Below are positions 25,676-33,175 of a stretch of DNA of 64,000 nt, in pieces. The notes under the pieces were generated by a model that did not search any database, was not told the origin of the DNA, and was given only the letters and a program-made list of their open reading frames with translations. This stretch comes from a virus. How positions within the stretch are numbered: the stretch's first letter is position 1; the number at the start of each line of letters is the position of its first letter. The position numbers were made by a program, and so were the translations under genes. The stretch is taken from positions 186,001 to 250,000 of IMG/VR virus record IMGVR_UViG_3300022744_000020. The stretch is one strand, 5' to 3'.

Positions 25676-26081
25676 CCGCTTTATCACCAATCTACTCAAG
25701 CCGGGTTTCGAACATACCGGCAAGTTGATCAAGTGGGATCAAACCGAAGACAACACGTGGCTCTATGCCTCTACGTCTCAAGCTGAAGCCTATCTGAATG
25801 CTCTGGCTTCAGCACTGGAAGCCAACCATGGTGCAAATAGAGTCTCGTTTGACTCAGAAGAGATTCGAATCTATTCGAGTGGAAAAATCACAGAAGAAGA
25901 GGTTCGAGGGATTCAGGTTTACGTCTATACTTTGTTGTTGACGCCAGATTGGAGAAAGGTCAACAACAAACACAATGGCTCAGACACCGAGTACAAGACA
26001 AGGTCTCACGTCAAGCCCATTTCAAATGAAATGATAACAGACCCCGTTGGTAATCGCGTGTTGCGGTTCTTCAACACCTGA
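25656..26081 (+). CDS. Possible ADP-ribosyltransferase-fold protein, 141 aa
   Basis: The start ATG at 25656 has GAGGAG 7 bases upstream. MELYHGSRF at the N-terminus resembles the first motif (YHGS, H5) of PARP/DUF3990-like ADP-ribosyltransferases. WLYASTSQAEAY (about 38-50) resembles their second motif, where a Tyr begins the helix. A candidate third residue is the Glu in PISNEMITD. The reading is tentative because the family is diverse and the third motif is weak. If right, it would transfer ADP-ribose from NAD to a host target, as T4 Alt/Mod enzymes do. A terminator follows 5 bases after the stop. Confidence 0.7.
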   Translation: MELYHGSRFITNLLKPGFEHTGKLIKWDQTEDNTWLYASTSQAEAYLNALASALEANHGANRVSFDSEEIRIYSSGKITEEEVRGIQVYVYTLLLTPDWRKVNNKHNGSDTEYKTRSHVKPISNEMITDPVGNRVLRFFNT

Positions 26082-26086
26082 AACCC

Positions 26087-26115
26087 ACCCCCTTAACCGG
26101 GGGTTTTTCTTTTTA
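26087..26115 (+). terminator. Intrinsic terminator
   Basis: A short CCCCC/GGGGG stem (26087-26092 with 26098-26104), loop TTAAC, then TTTTTCTTTTT. Confidence 0.85.
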
Positions 26116-26125
26116 GGCCAGACCC

Positions 26126-28894
26126 ATGTTTGAAATTTTGAGATCACTTGCTGGTATTCTCGATGTTCGAATCAACCGAAATGTCGTCACTGTCTCCGGA
26201 GTGAAGAAAGCCACAATCGAAGGCGGTATGAAGAAAGTGTTTGGCTCCGATAAGATCGCGGCCCACATTTTCAAAATCAAAAGCAACTCCTTCTCTTTTC
26301 AGGAGTGGTTCCTGCCAGATGTGGCTTTCGCTCTGCAGGAGATTGTCAACTCTCCCAAGTCTTACGCCGATCACAAAAGGACTTGTAAGCAAATTCTCAA
26401 TCAGCTTTACGAGAAGACATGGCTCGGTCGGATCAATACTGAAGCACCAAAGCGGCTTGACCGCTCCAAGCTTCGAGACATGGTCTTCACCCCTTTGGAT
26501 TTCCAGGAAGAGTTCTTCGACTATTTTGAGAAGAACGTCTACGCGTACAACCTGAAGGGTTTTCTTTTTGCTGGTGCGGCTGGTTCGGGCAAAGCCCAAC
26601 CAGACTCGGCACTCGTGAAAATCCCCAACGGATGGAAACCCATAGGGGAGATCAGAACCGGAGATTTAGTGGTCACGCCCGACGGAGCGCATGCTGTTGT
26701 TTCAGGTGTGTTTCCACAGGGAATGAAAAAAATCTACGAGATTTCCACGGTCGATGGTCGTCGCACTCAAGCGTGCCGTGAACACCTGTGGGAGATCATC
26801 ATTCCGGATCAGTCGATTTTCCGTGAACCGAAGGTGGTTAACACTCAGGCAGTTCTATCGCTGATCAGTTCCGGGATTCCGGTCTTTATTCCCACCACCA
26901 TTTGCTGCTCACCGACCGACATACCTCTCAGTGCAGATCCTGAGAAGTGCTCCCCAAGGGAGTTGATCGAAGCTTCATACGCCCAGAAAGAAGCCTTCTT
27001 TGTCGCTCAAGTGGGTCGAAAATATCGATACCTCAACAATTGGGCTCGAGTAACTGGCCAAGACCGAGAAGATTTCATCGCCCTCGTCAGGTCTTTTGGC
27101 GGGGTGATTGGACCAATCACGGAAGAAATGAGCCCGGACATTCTTCCGTACTACTTCGACTCTCTTGTTGAAATTGAGAACGTGCTTCTTGCCGAGGATC
27201 AATACGCTCGCTGCATCATGGTCGAAGATCCTCGTCATTTGTACGTGACCGATCAATACATCGCCACGCACAATACGTTTACCTCTTGCGCCCTGGCTCA
27301 TTGCTCTGGATCCGACAAGATCATCGTTGTTTGCCCGAACAACGCTTTGGATCGGGTTTGGAAAGATTCGGCTCTGACGGTGTTCAAGCAACCACAATCG
27401 GTCTGGATTAGTGACGGGAAAACCCCCTTTACTGGTAAAGAAAGATTCCTGGTATGTCACTATGAATGGCTGAGTAAGCTTCGAGCCAATCTGGACAAGA
27501 TTAGCTATCAGCGACTTACCGTCATTCTCGATGAATCGCACAACCTGAATGAGGCAGATAGCGGAAGAACCCAGAAATTCATTTCCCTGTGCGAGGAAGT
27601 GGACGCGGCTGAGGTCATCTGGCTTTCCGGCACTCCCATCAAAGCGCTTTCGACGGAAGCGATTCCCCTGATAAGATGTATCGACCCCTTGTTCACCCCG
27701 GAGGTGGAAGACATTTTCAAGGCCATCTTCCGAGGAGAAAACAACAAAGCGATTTCGATTCTCAAAAATCGAATCGGTCTGGTGTCGTTCAAGGTCGCCA
27801 AAGATCGTCTGGGTCTGAAAGAGCCACTCTTCACCAATTACAAGGTTGCGTTCCCGGGCGCTGAAGAGTTTACCCTCACCAAGATCCGGGAGAAGATGAC
27901 GGCCTTCATCCAACAGCGAGATGTCTACTATAAGTCTCGAGAAAAGGCCGATCTGGCTTACTACCAGAAAATCTTGGATCAGCACGCTGCAAAGCTGACG
28001 ACTCGTGAAGAAAAGGCGGAATTCGATCAATACGTTCGCAACGCGAACATGATACGCAAAACCCAAGGCATGGGCTGTTCAGACGAAATGAAGGCAGCCA
28101 ACCTCTATGAGCTGCGCAACATCATGCCTGGACTTAGCGCCGAGGATCGCATCAAGTTCAAGGAATCGAAGACGATCTACAAGTACCTCACCCTGAAGAT
28201 TCAAGGAGAATGCTTGGGTCAAATTGTTGGGCGTACCCGGATCGCTTGTCATGTTGAGTTGGCCAAACAGATCAAGTATGCTCCGATCCTTGAGTCGACT
28301 GAGAAGAAGACGGTTGTTTTCTCGTCATTCGTGGACGTGCTAAAAGCGGCTGAAGTGGAGCTGCAAGCTCAGCAGTATTCTCCAATGCTTGTTTACGGAG
28401 AAACCACCAGTAAACTGGCCCAGATAGTACAGCAGTTTGGAGAAGACGAATCAGTGAACCCGTTGGTGGCGACCTATGCTTCGTTGTCTACTGCGGTTCC
28501 TTTGATCATGGCCGACACCATGATTCTGATCGATGTGCCTTTCCGAGACTACATCCTTCAGCAAGCCGTGTCTCGAATCCATCGACTCGGACAGGTCAAC
28601 GACACACACATCTTCACGATCGTGCTGGATACTGGCAACGAGCCGAACATCTCTACCCGAACGGTGGACATTCTGCGCTGGTCACAACAGCAAATCGAAT
28701 CTATCTTGGGCATCAAGTCTCCTTTTGAAATCAAGGACGGGGAAGAGATCGCACTCGAAGCCATGGAAAGTCTGGATGATATCGACCTGACGCAAGTGGT
28801 CGATCCGTTCTTTGCTGGACTCAAGCAGATGGATCAATTCATCGATCCGGACGTGGTTGAAGTCTCTGTTGAAAACACCTATCTCTCTTGGTAA
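26126..28894 (+). CDS. SNF2-like superfamily 2 helicase, interrupted by an intein
   Basis: A 922-residue precursor; removing the 227-residue intein leaves a 695-residue DNA helicase/translocase. Helicase motifs after splicing are Walker A GAAGSGK-T (150-156 joined to T384), DESH box in VILDESHNL (about 468-471), SGTP (about 501), and the SNF2-type motif VI AVSRIHRLGQ (about 815). The N-terminal ~130 residues are an extra basic domain before the core (TPLDFQEEFFDYF may be the Q-like motif). Splicing is needed because the intein splits the ATP-binding loop. The role is probably replication, recombination or repair, like T4 UvsW or other phage SNF2 proteins. The next gene follows by 7 bases. Confidence 0.92.
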   Translation: MFEILRSLAGILDVRINRNVVTVSGVKKATIEGGMKKVFGSDKIAAHIFKIKSNSFSFQEWFLPDVAFALQEIVNSPKSYADHKRTCKQILNQLYEKTWLGRINTEAPKRLDRSKLRDMVFTPLDFQEEFFDYFEKNVYAYNLKGFLFAGAAGSGKAQPDSALVKIPNGWKPIGEIRTGDLVVTPDGAHAVVSGVFPQGMKKIYEISTVDGRRTQACREHLWEIIIPDQSIFREPKVVNTQAVLSLISSGIPVFIPTTICCSPTDIPLSADPEKCSPRELIEASYAQKEAFFVAQVGRKYRYLNNWARVTGQDREDFIALVRSFGGVIGPITEEMSPDILPYYFDSLVEIENVLLAEDQYARCIMVEDPRHLYVTDQYIATHNTFTSCALAHCSGSDKIIVVCPNNALDRVWKDSALTVFKQPQSVWISDGKTPFTGKERFLVCHYEWLSKLRANLDKISYQRLTVILDESHNLNEADSGRTQKFISLCEEVDAAEVIWLSGTPIKALSTEAIPLIRCIDPLFTPEVEDIFKAIFRGENNKAISILKNRIGLVSFKVAKDRLGLKEPLFTNYKVAFPGAEEFTLTKIREKMTAFIQQRDVYYKSREKADLAYYQKILDQHAAKLTTREEKAEFDQYVRNANMIRKTQGMGCSDEMKAANLYELRNIMPGLSAEDRIKFKESKTIYKYLTLKIQGECLGQIVGRTRIACHVELAKQIKYAPILESTEKKTVVFSSFVDVLKAAEVELQAQQYSPMLVYGETTSKLAQIVQQFGEDESVNPLVATYASLSTAVPLIMADTMILIDVPFRDYILQQAVSRIHRLGQVNDTHIFTIVLDTGNEPNISTRTVDILRWSQQQIESILGIKSPFEIKDGEEIALEAMESLDDIDLTQVVDPFFAGLKQMDQFIDPDVVEVSVENTYLSW
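26594..27274 (+). mobile_element. Class 3 intein in helicase Walker A (227 aa)
   Basis: Inserted between GAAGSGK and TFTS of the helicase. The intein starts with Ala (AQPDSALVKIPNGWKPIG), which excludes the usual Cys1/Ser1 chemistry, and ends with ATHN before an extein Thr. The class 3 signature is present: block B CREHLWE has the expected His (intein 64) and a Trp two residues later (66), and block F ARCIMVEDP has Cys (207) where Asp is usual. With the +1 Thr this gives the W-C-T triad. Between the splicing blocks lie about 110 residues that look like a decayed LAGLIDADG endonuclease (DFIALVRSFGGVIG) without clear catalytic acids, so homing activity is doubtful. Confidence 0.88.
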
Positions 28895-28901
28895 TAAGAT
28901 C

Positions 28902-29981
28902 ATGATCTACGACATGCAAGCTTGGGCTCCGAAGCAAAACGTTCGGCACATTCCTGAGTTGGTTGAAAAAGCCAATCGCTATCGAAACAAAACCCAGAAA
29001 ACGAACCAGGGCGGAAACGTTACCCACCTGGGAATGGAGGGGTTCTTCGATTGGTTCACCAAGAAAGAAGAGAAGAAAACCGAAGGCCAAAAGCCGGACC
29101 ACATTGTCGTCTCCGCTGGGGAAGTCGAGAGAGTCCTGGCGGAGGCATCTAAGAAGGTCTCGGAGGGGAAAGAATACCTCATTCGTTCCAGCTATCTTCG
29201 GGGATGTGGAACTCCGGAAAATGCGCTTAAATCTCTGGCAAACCTGGAGAAGGTGGCTCATGGGCTGCCCAAGAGAAGCGCGGAGCTTTACGCGCAGTTA
29301 GAAGAGCTTCACTCTCTTTTGGATTCCGCACTTGGTGGTGGGGAAGGCATCCCGGAAAAAGCTGAAGCCTTGGCCAAGAAGATCAAGGATCTCAAAGCCT
29401 ACTTCCCTTTCTTGGAGTCAAAGAAGCTCGGGGATCACGAAAGAGAAGACAAGCATCGGCTGAGTTTCGAGTATCTTGATCCAGAGGGTGGTTTCAAGGT
29501 CGGTGTTGAGATGCCCGTTACTACCGATCTGGATGAGTTCAAGACGAACTGGGTGATCATCCTGATGTCTTCCTTTGATTCGGCATGCCTGAATCTGATT
29601 CTGGAAGTTCAAAAGCAAGACGCCGAACAAGGATTTAAGATTGGAGCGCAAGAACTTCAGTCTCTGATCTCGACTCTGAGCAAGATGCACAAAGGCGTGG
29701 TGGAAATCACCGCTCGTGAGACATCTGGGCTTCAAGTGAATCTTCAGAAGAAAGCCGATCAGCTCTATGAACGCTACAGCGACATGGATGCCAATGAAGA
29801 TGAGCGGTACACACGGTTCGGTAAATCGGGATCGGAACACAGCGGAGTTGACCTGGACGAAATTGGCCAGATCCTTTACTGCTTCAACGAGTATTATTGC
29901 TGGTCGATGGACTCGTTTGCAGAGAACCTGCTGGACGTGTATTTGGACGTGGTTGCCCACGTTGCTAATGCGGTGAAGTAA
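28902..29981 (+). CDS. Helical protein, possibly virion/internal head, 359 aa
   Basis: Largely helical and Lys/Glu-rich, with LGMEGFFDWFTKKEEKKTE near residues 44-62. Internal head or prohead proteins of giant phages often carry a similar short aromatic segment followed by a long helical body. The middle (EYLIRSSYLRGCGTPENALKSL) and end (YCFNEYYCWSMDSFAENLLDVYLDVVAHV) are also helical. The assignment is by general resemblance only. It starts 7 bases after the helicase stop and ends before a strong terminator. Confidence 0.8.
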   Translation: MIYDMQAWAPKQNVRHIPELVEKANRYRNKTQKTNQGGNVTHLGMEGFFDWFTKKEEKKTEGQKPDHIVVSAGEVERVLAEASKKVSEGKEYLIRSSYLRGCGTPENALKSLANLEKVAHGLPKRSAELYAQLEELHSLLDSALGGGEGIPEKAEALAKKIKDLKAYFPFLESKKLGDHEREDKHRLSFEYLDPEGGFKVGVEMPVTTDLDEFKTNWVIILMSSFDSACLNLILEVQKQDAEQGFKIGAQELQSLISTLSKMHKGVVEITARETSGLQVNLQKKADQLYERYSDMDANEDERYTRFGKSGSEHSGVDLDEIGQILYCFNEYYCWSMDSFAENLLDVYLDVVAHVANAVK

Positions 29982-29993
29982 TCACTTAAAGCT

Positions 29994-30032
29994 ACAGCTA
30001 CCTTCCTTGGGTTATCCAAGGAAGGTAGCTGT
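29994..30032 (+). terminator. Strong hairpin terminator
   Basis: A perfect 17-bp stem ACAGCTACCTTCCTTGG and its complement (29994-30010 with 30016-30032), loop GTTAT, followed by ATGTAGTTTATTT. The T-run is weak, but the stem is very stable. Confidence 0.8.
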
Positions 30033-30048
30033 ATGTAGTTTATTTGGA

Positions 30049-30060
30049 ACATAGATTATC
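30049..30060 (+). promoter_or_regulatory. Putative phage promoter
   Basis: ACATAGATTATC after GTTTATTTGGA, directly behind a terminator and 28 bases before the ATG at 30088. A weaker match to the recurring motif. Confidence 0.45.
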
Positions 30061-30087
30061 TAGCACAAGCAACTTAAGAGGTGTAAG

Positions 30088-30498
30088 ATGTCTCTCCGCA
30101 CTAACGGCTTTAAGATCGATGCCAAAGTATTTGAAACCGATTCTTTCTACCCCAGTCCGGTGGAGGTGGAGTTGTTGAAGTTTATGGACGGAAACAACCC
30201 TGATCGTGAGTACGTCATTCCCGCGGAAGATCTCGGCCTTTTCATCAAGCTGATGTTCAACCGGTATCGAGGGTTGCGTGAGCTTACGGCTCAATTACGT
30301 CAAGAGTGTGACATCGACCACGACAATTCAAACGACTGGAAAAGTAGGGCAATGCAGGCAGAAGAAAAAATACAGGCATTGAATCGACAAGTGGCTGAAC
30401 TCACGCAGGAGCGAGATCGACTCAAGGGCAAATGCGATGACTTTCGGCTGGAGAAACTCAAGCTCGCTAGAGAGATCTCTAAATTCATCAACGAATGA
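30088..30498 (+). CDS. Unknown protein with C-terminal coiled coil, 136 aa
   Basis: The start ATG at 30088 follows AAGAGGTGTAAG. The N-terminal 65 residues are mixed; residues about 66-134 (LTAQLRQEC...AEEKIQALNRQVAELTQERDRLKG) form a predicted coiled coil. It is therefore probably an oligomeric scaffold or regulator. No family is recognised. Confidence 0.78.
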   Translation: MSLRTNGFKIDAKVFETDSFYPSPVEVELLKFMDGNNPDREYVIPAEDLGLFIKLMFNRYRGLRELTAQLRQECDIDHDNSNDWKSRAMQAEEKIQALNRQVAELTQERDRLKGKCDDFRLEKLKLAREISKFINE

Positions 30499-30529
30499 TG
30501 TTTCTTCTTTGATAGAAAGGGGTTTGTAA

Positions 30530-31126
30530 ATGGAAAAACTACGGCTCGACCAACTTTGGTCGCTCATTGCGGAGGTTCGTTGGATCTTTGCCAATCATTA
30601 CGAACTGTATGGATCGGCAGGATCCCCAGGGATCCATGGTCGTCCCCCATTGTTCTCCTCGATTGACGTGATTCAAGTATATACGAAATGGACCAAAGAG
30701 CGTGCTGAAAACTACCTGGAGACTTTGAAAGAAAACGGGTTCGCCTTCACGTATCACTTTCTGGAAGATGTGTATTATTGCCCTATCCACGATCTGGTTC
30801 CTCAGTCTCCAAGCTTGGTTGATTTCACGGACAAATACCAGCAGTATAGAAAAGAAAAGCTGGAATTGGAAATGCCATTCGAAGAAGGAGTCTTGGAATG
30901 TCTTCGAGTAAGTTGCTACTTGAAGAGTCTTCTGCGCGAAATCAACCAAATGGGGGACTTCCGGAACATTGTCGAGAACCCATATCGGCGATCGGCTTTC
31001 CTGGTGCAGTATAATCCGATCTTGGGAATTCTGCAAGTTCGTGTTCGAGCCAACGACGAAGCAACTGCCCGGACGGCCCTGAACGTCGTCCAGGAAAAAT
31101 TCCCCAAACTTTTCGTAACGGAGTAA
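30530..31126 (+). CDS. Unknown protein, 198 aa
   Basis: Begins MEKLRLDQLWSLIAEVRWIFANHYELYG. The C-terminal 60 residues are a beta-rich stretch with YNPILGILQVRVRANDEATARTAL. It is soluble, with no catalytic motif seen. It precedes the macrodomain gene by 3 bases, so the two are co-expressed. Confidence 0.8.
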   Translation: MEKLRLDQLWSLIAEVRWIFANHYELYGSAGSPGIHGRPPLFSSIDVIQVYTKWTKERAENYLETLKENGFAFTYHFLEDVYYCPIHDLVPQSPSLVDFTDKYQQYRKEKLELEMPFEEGVLECLRVSCYLKSLLREINQMGDFRNIVENPYRRSAFLVQYNPILGILQVRVRANDEATARTALNVVQEKFPKLFVTE

Positions 31127-31129
31127 AAA

Positions 31130-31717
31130 ATGCAAGCAATAAAATTGAATCTAGCATCCAACCTGCAAGAAGGTCACCACTTGATCGTCCATGGGGTCAA
31201 TACCCTCGGCTTCATGGGCGCTGGTGTGGCCAAGGCTCTGGCCAGGGAACATCCGAAACTCAGGGGTCATTACCGGAAGTACATATCGGATCGTCTGTCG
31301 GGTCAAGATTGTTTCGCCTCGTTCGATAAACCCCCAGCAAAAAGACATTCGGATCTGTTGGGTGAGATTTTTTACTTCGATGTGAATAACGGGAGAAAGT
31401 CTGGACCTGTCATCGCCAATCTTTTCTGTCAGGCGCAACTGAGGAAATATAAGGGAGAGGTGGTCGCAAGCCGGAACGCCATACTGAAAGGCATGGCGAA
31501 CATCATCCGTTCGGAGGCCGTCAATAACAGCCACGCCTTCATGTTCGATGATCCGAACTACGACAAGAAGGTCTCATCCATTCCGGCGACCAACATCTAT
31601 TTTCCTCGAATTGGATGCGATCTTGGGGGATTGGATTGGAATGAGTTGGGGCCAAAAATCTTTGAGTTGTTCAAGGACCAGACGCACGTTCGTCCGGTTC
31701 TGGTGGAGTGGCCTTGA
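31130..31717 (+). CDS. Macrodomain protein (Poa1p/TARG1-like)
   Basis: Likely binds or hydrolyses ADP-ribose derivatives. The signature is clear: IVHGVNTLGFMGAGVAKALAREHP (loop with the conserved Asn and the GMGxGVA-like turn), VIANLFCQ, and FPRIGCDLGGLDWNEL, the pattern of Poa1p-type ADP-ribose-1''-phosphatases and TARG1/DarG deglycosylases. The 195-residue length fits a stand-alone macrodomain. The catalytic role in the Poa1p/TARG1 group cannot be split by eye. It may reverse ADP-ribosylation put on phage or host molecules by defence systems, or clear NAD-derived signals. Confidence 0.88.
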   Translation: MQAIKLNLASNLQEGHHLIVHGVNTLGFMGAGVAKALAREHPKLRGHYRKYISDRLSGQDCFASFDKPPAKRHSDLLGEIFYFDVNNGRKSGPVIANLFCQAQLRKYKGEVVASRNAILKGMANIIRSEAVNNSHAFMFDDPNYDKKVSSIPATNIYFPRIGCDLGGLDWNELGPKIFELFKDQTHVRPVLVEWP

Positions 31718-31751
31718 GTTCTGTTTTCGCTTTTAATAGCAGGAGTAAGTG

Positions 31752-31952
31752 ATGAGCACTGACTACAAACTCCTCTGCCGCGAACACAACGTGGCTATCG
31801 ATGCCTGCAGCCGACAAGCGTTCGGGGTCTGTATCGCTTCGGATGGTCACAACCTCGCGAACTTCATCATCGACCATCAAAGCTGCAAGTTGGAAGTAGC
31901 TCGTGAAGGCTCCGATGAATTTCAAGACACTCCTGACTACCAAGGAAGCTGA
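31752..31952 (+). CDS. Unknown small protein, 66 aa
   Basis: AGGAG 6 bases before the ATG at 31752. A small acidic product with three Cys and two His (LCREH, DACSR, DHQSC), which could bind a metal. Its stop is one base before the next start. Confidence 0.65.
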   Translation: MSTDYKLLCREHNVAIDACSRQAFGVCIASDGHNLANFIIDHQSCKLEVAREGSDEFQDTPDYQGS

Positions 31953-31953
31953 A

Positions 31954-32205
31954 ATGAAAGCTCGAACTAAAAAGAAACTTCTCGTGGCAAAGTCATTCCA
32001 CGCTCTGAAAGAAAAGTCCGGCAACGCTCGTGCGTTGAGGTTCTCAGAAGGGTACTTCCCTCAGAACGACCTACATTTGGCCAATCTCGATACGTCCATG
32101 TTTCCGCTGACTTGCGATTGCGAGAATACGGTAGTGGAAACGCCGCACGAGATTGGGACAACGTGTCATCTCTGTGGTTGTGTGATTAACTTCCCCAAGG
32201 ATTAA
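31954..32205 (+). CDS. Small protein with possible zinc-binding C-terminus, 83 aa
   Basis: The ATG at 31954 follows CAAGGAAGCTGAA. The N-terminus is very basic (MKARTKKKLLVAK). The C-terminus has CDCENT and CHLCGC about 20 residues apart, a four-cysteine arrangement fitting a zinc ribbon. It may bind nucleic acid. Confidence 0.7.
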   Translation: MKARTKKKLLVAKSFHALKEKSGNARALRFSEGYFPQNDLHLANLDTSMFPLTCDCENTVVETPHEIGTTCHLCGCVINFPKD

Positions 32206-32208
32206 AAA

Positions 32209-32589
32209 ATGCCCTGTGCTGATACTCAAAGTAAAAGCATTGATGAATTCGTCCTCGACCATTACCGGCAAGGAGTAAGGATTCTTTGTGACCAAATCGG
32301 CAAAGAATTCAAAAGTGGAAAAGTGAGGAACCTCACAGTTCTGAAATGGTACCGAGATCACCGGTATCTGGACGCGTTTGGTTCCTTCGGATACAAAACC
32401 GATGCCACAATCGAGAGAATCCGTAGGAATTGCCAGGTTCGAGGTACTTTTGGAGATCCTCAAAAGACCCTCATCGTCCTCGAGCTTTTGGATGTCATCG
32501 AGACCCTTGCAAAGCTCGAGGGTATCACCGAAGAGCAGGTTCAAGTAAACGAGTTGAGGCTCGAAATTAAGAATCGGACCACGCTATGA
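32209..32589 (+). CDS. Unknown protein, 126 aa
   Basis: A soluble helical protein (MPCADTQSKSIDEFVLDHYRQ) with a basic middle and an acidic C-terminus. It ends in an ATGA overlap with the next gene. Confidence 0.75.
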   Translation: MPCADTQSKSIDEFVLDHYRQGVRILCDQIGKEFKSGKVRNLTVLKWYRDHRYLDAFGSFGYKTDATIERIRRNCQVRGTFGDPQKTLIVLELLDVIETLAKLEGITEEQVQVNELRLEIKNRTTL

Positions 32590-33113
32590 AAATGAAACAA
32601 CGGCGCCGAATGGCCTCCATTCAGATCGAGCGCTTACCACGACAAGCAAAGATCTTCAAAGCCTCCGCAGCAACTCAAAAGGCCGCAGTCAAATGGTTCC
32701 GACTGCTGCGCTCCGGCTTTAAGATTGACGATGGCGGATTCTGCAATCCCGATCTGAAGGAATTCAACATCGCGCGACAGTATACACCTGGAGGCCATCA
32801 GCGACTCGAGGAGTATCTGGGGGCATTGATGTACGTGCAGCGCCTCGGGGTTGATTATCGTGGAAAGCCCGTCGGGAAGATTCTGCGCAAATCTTTCTGG
32901 AATACGATAAATTGGGTGGTTCGTGAGGTCAGCACTCGACGCTACGAGCACAGCCAACATACAGCGGAATACGAAGCCCGCTGGCTGAAAGAAGACGGCT
33001 ACGGCATCCCCGAGGGAAAGAAGGCCAAACACCAACCAGCCTGGAATGATCGAATTCGCTTCAAGGTGAAATCAGCCAACAGCAATTCCACAATGACCGT
33101 TTGGTTCGTCTAA
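32586..33113 (+). CDS. Unknown basic protein, 175 aa
   Basis: The ATG at 32586 overlaps the preceding stop (ATGA). Strongly basic (MKMKQRRRMASIQIERLPRQ, RKSFWNTINWVVREVSTRRY), so nucleic-acid binding is plausible, but no fold is recognised. Confidence 0.76.
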   Translation: MKMKQRRRMASIQIERLPRQAKIFKASAATQKAAVKWFRLLRSGFKIDDGGFCNPDLKEFNIARQYTPGGHQRLEEYLGALMYVQRLGVDYRGKPVGKILRKSFWNTINWVVREVSTRRYEHSQHTAEYEARWLKEDGYGIPEGKKAKHQPAWNDRIRFKVKSANSNSTMTVWFV

Positions 33114-33129
33114 CGACTGACCGGCGTAT

Positions 33130-33170
33130 ACCCAGCACCCACACCCCTTGAATGGGTGTGGGTGCTGGGT
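33130..33170. terminator. Bidirectional terminator between convergent units
   Basis: A perfect 17-bp stem ACCCAGCACCCACACCC and its complement (33130-33146 with 33154-33170), loop CTTGAAT, between the plus-strand unit and the minus-strand membrane/transglycosylase gene. Confidence 0.88.
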
Positions 33171-33175
33171 TAGCC

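Noticed and set aside
26975-28066. 363-codon minus-strand frame opposite the helicase
   Set aside because: Shadow of the helicase, whose motifs are intact on the plus strand.
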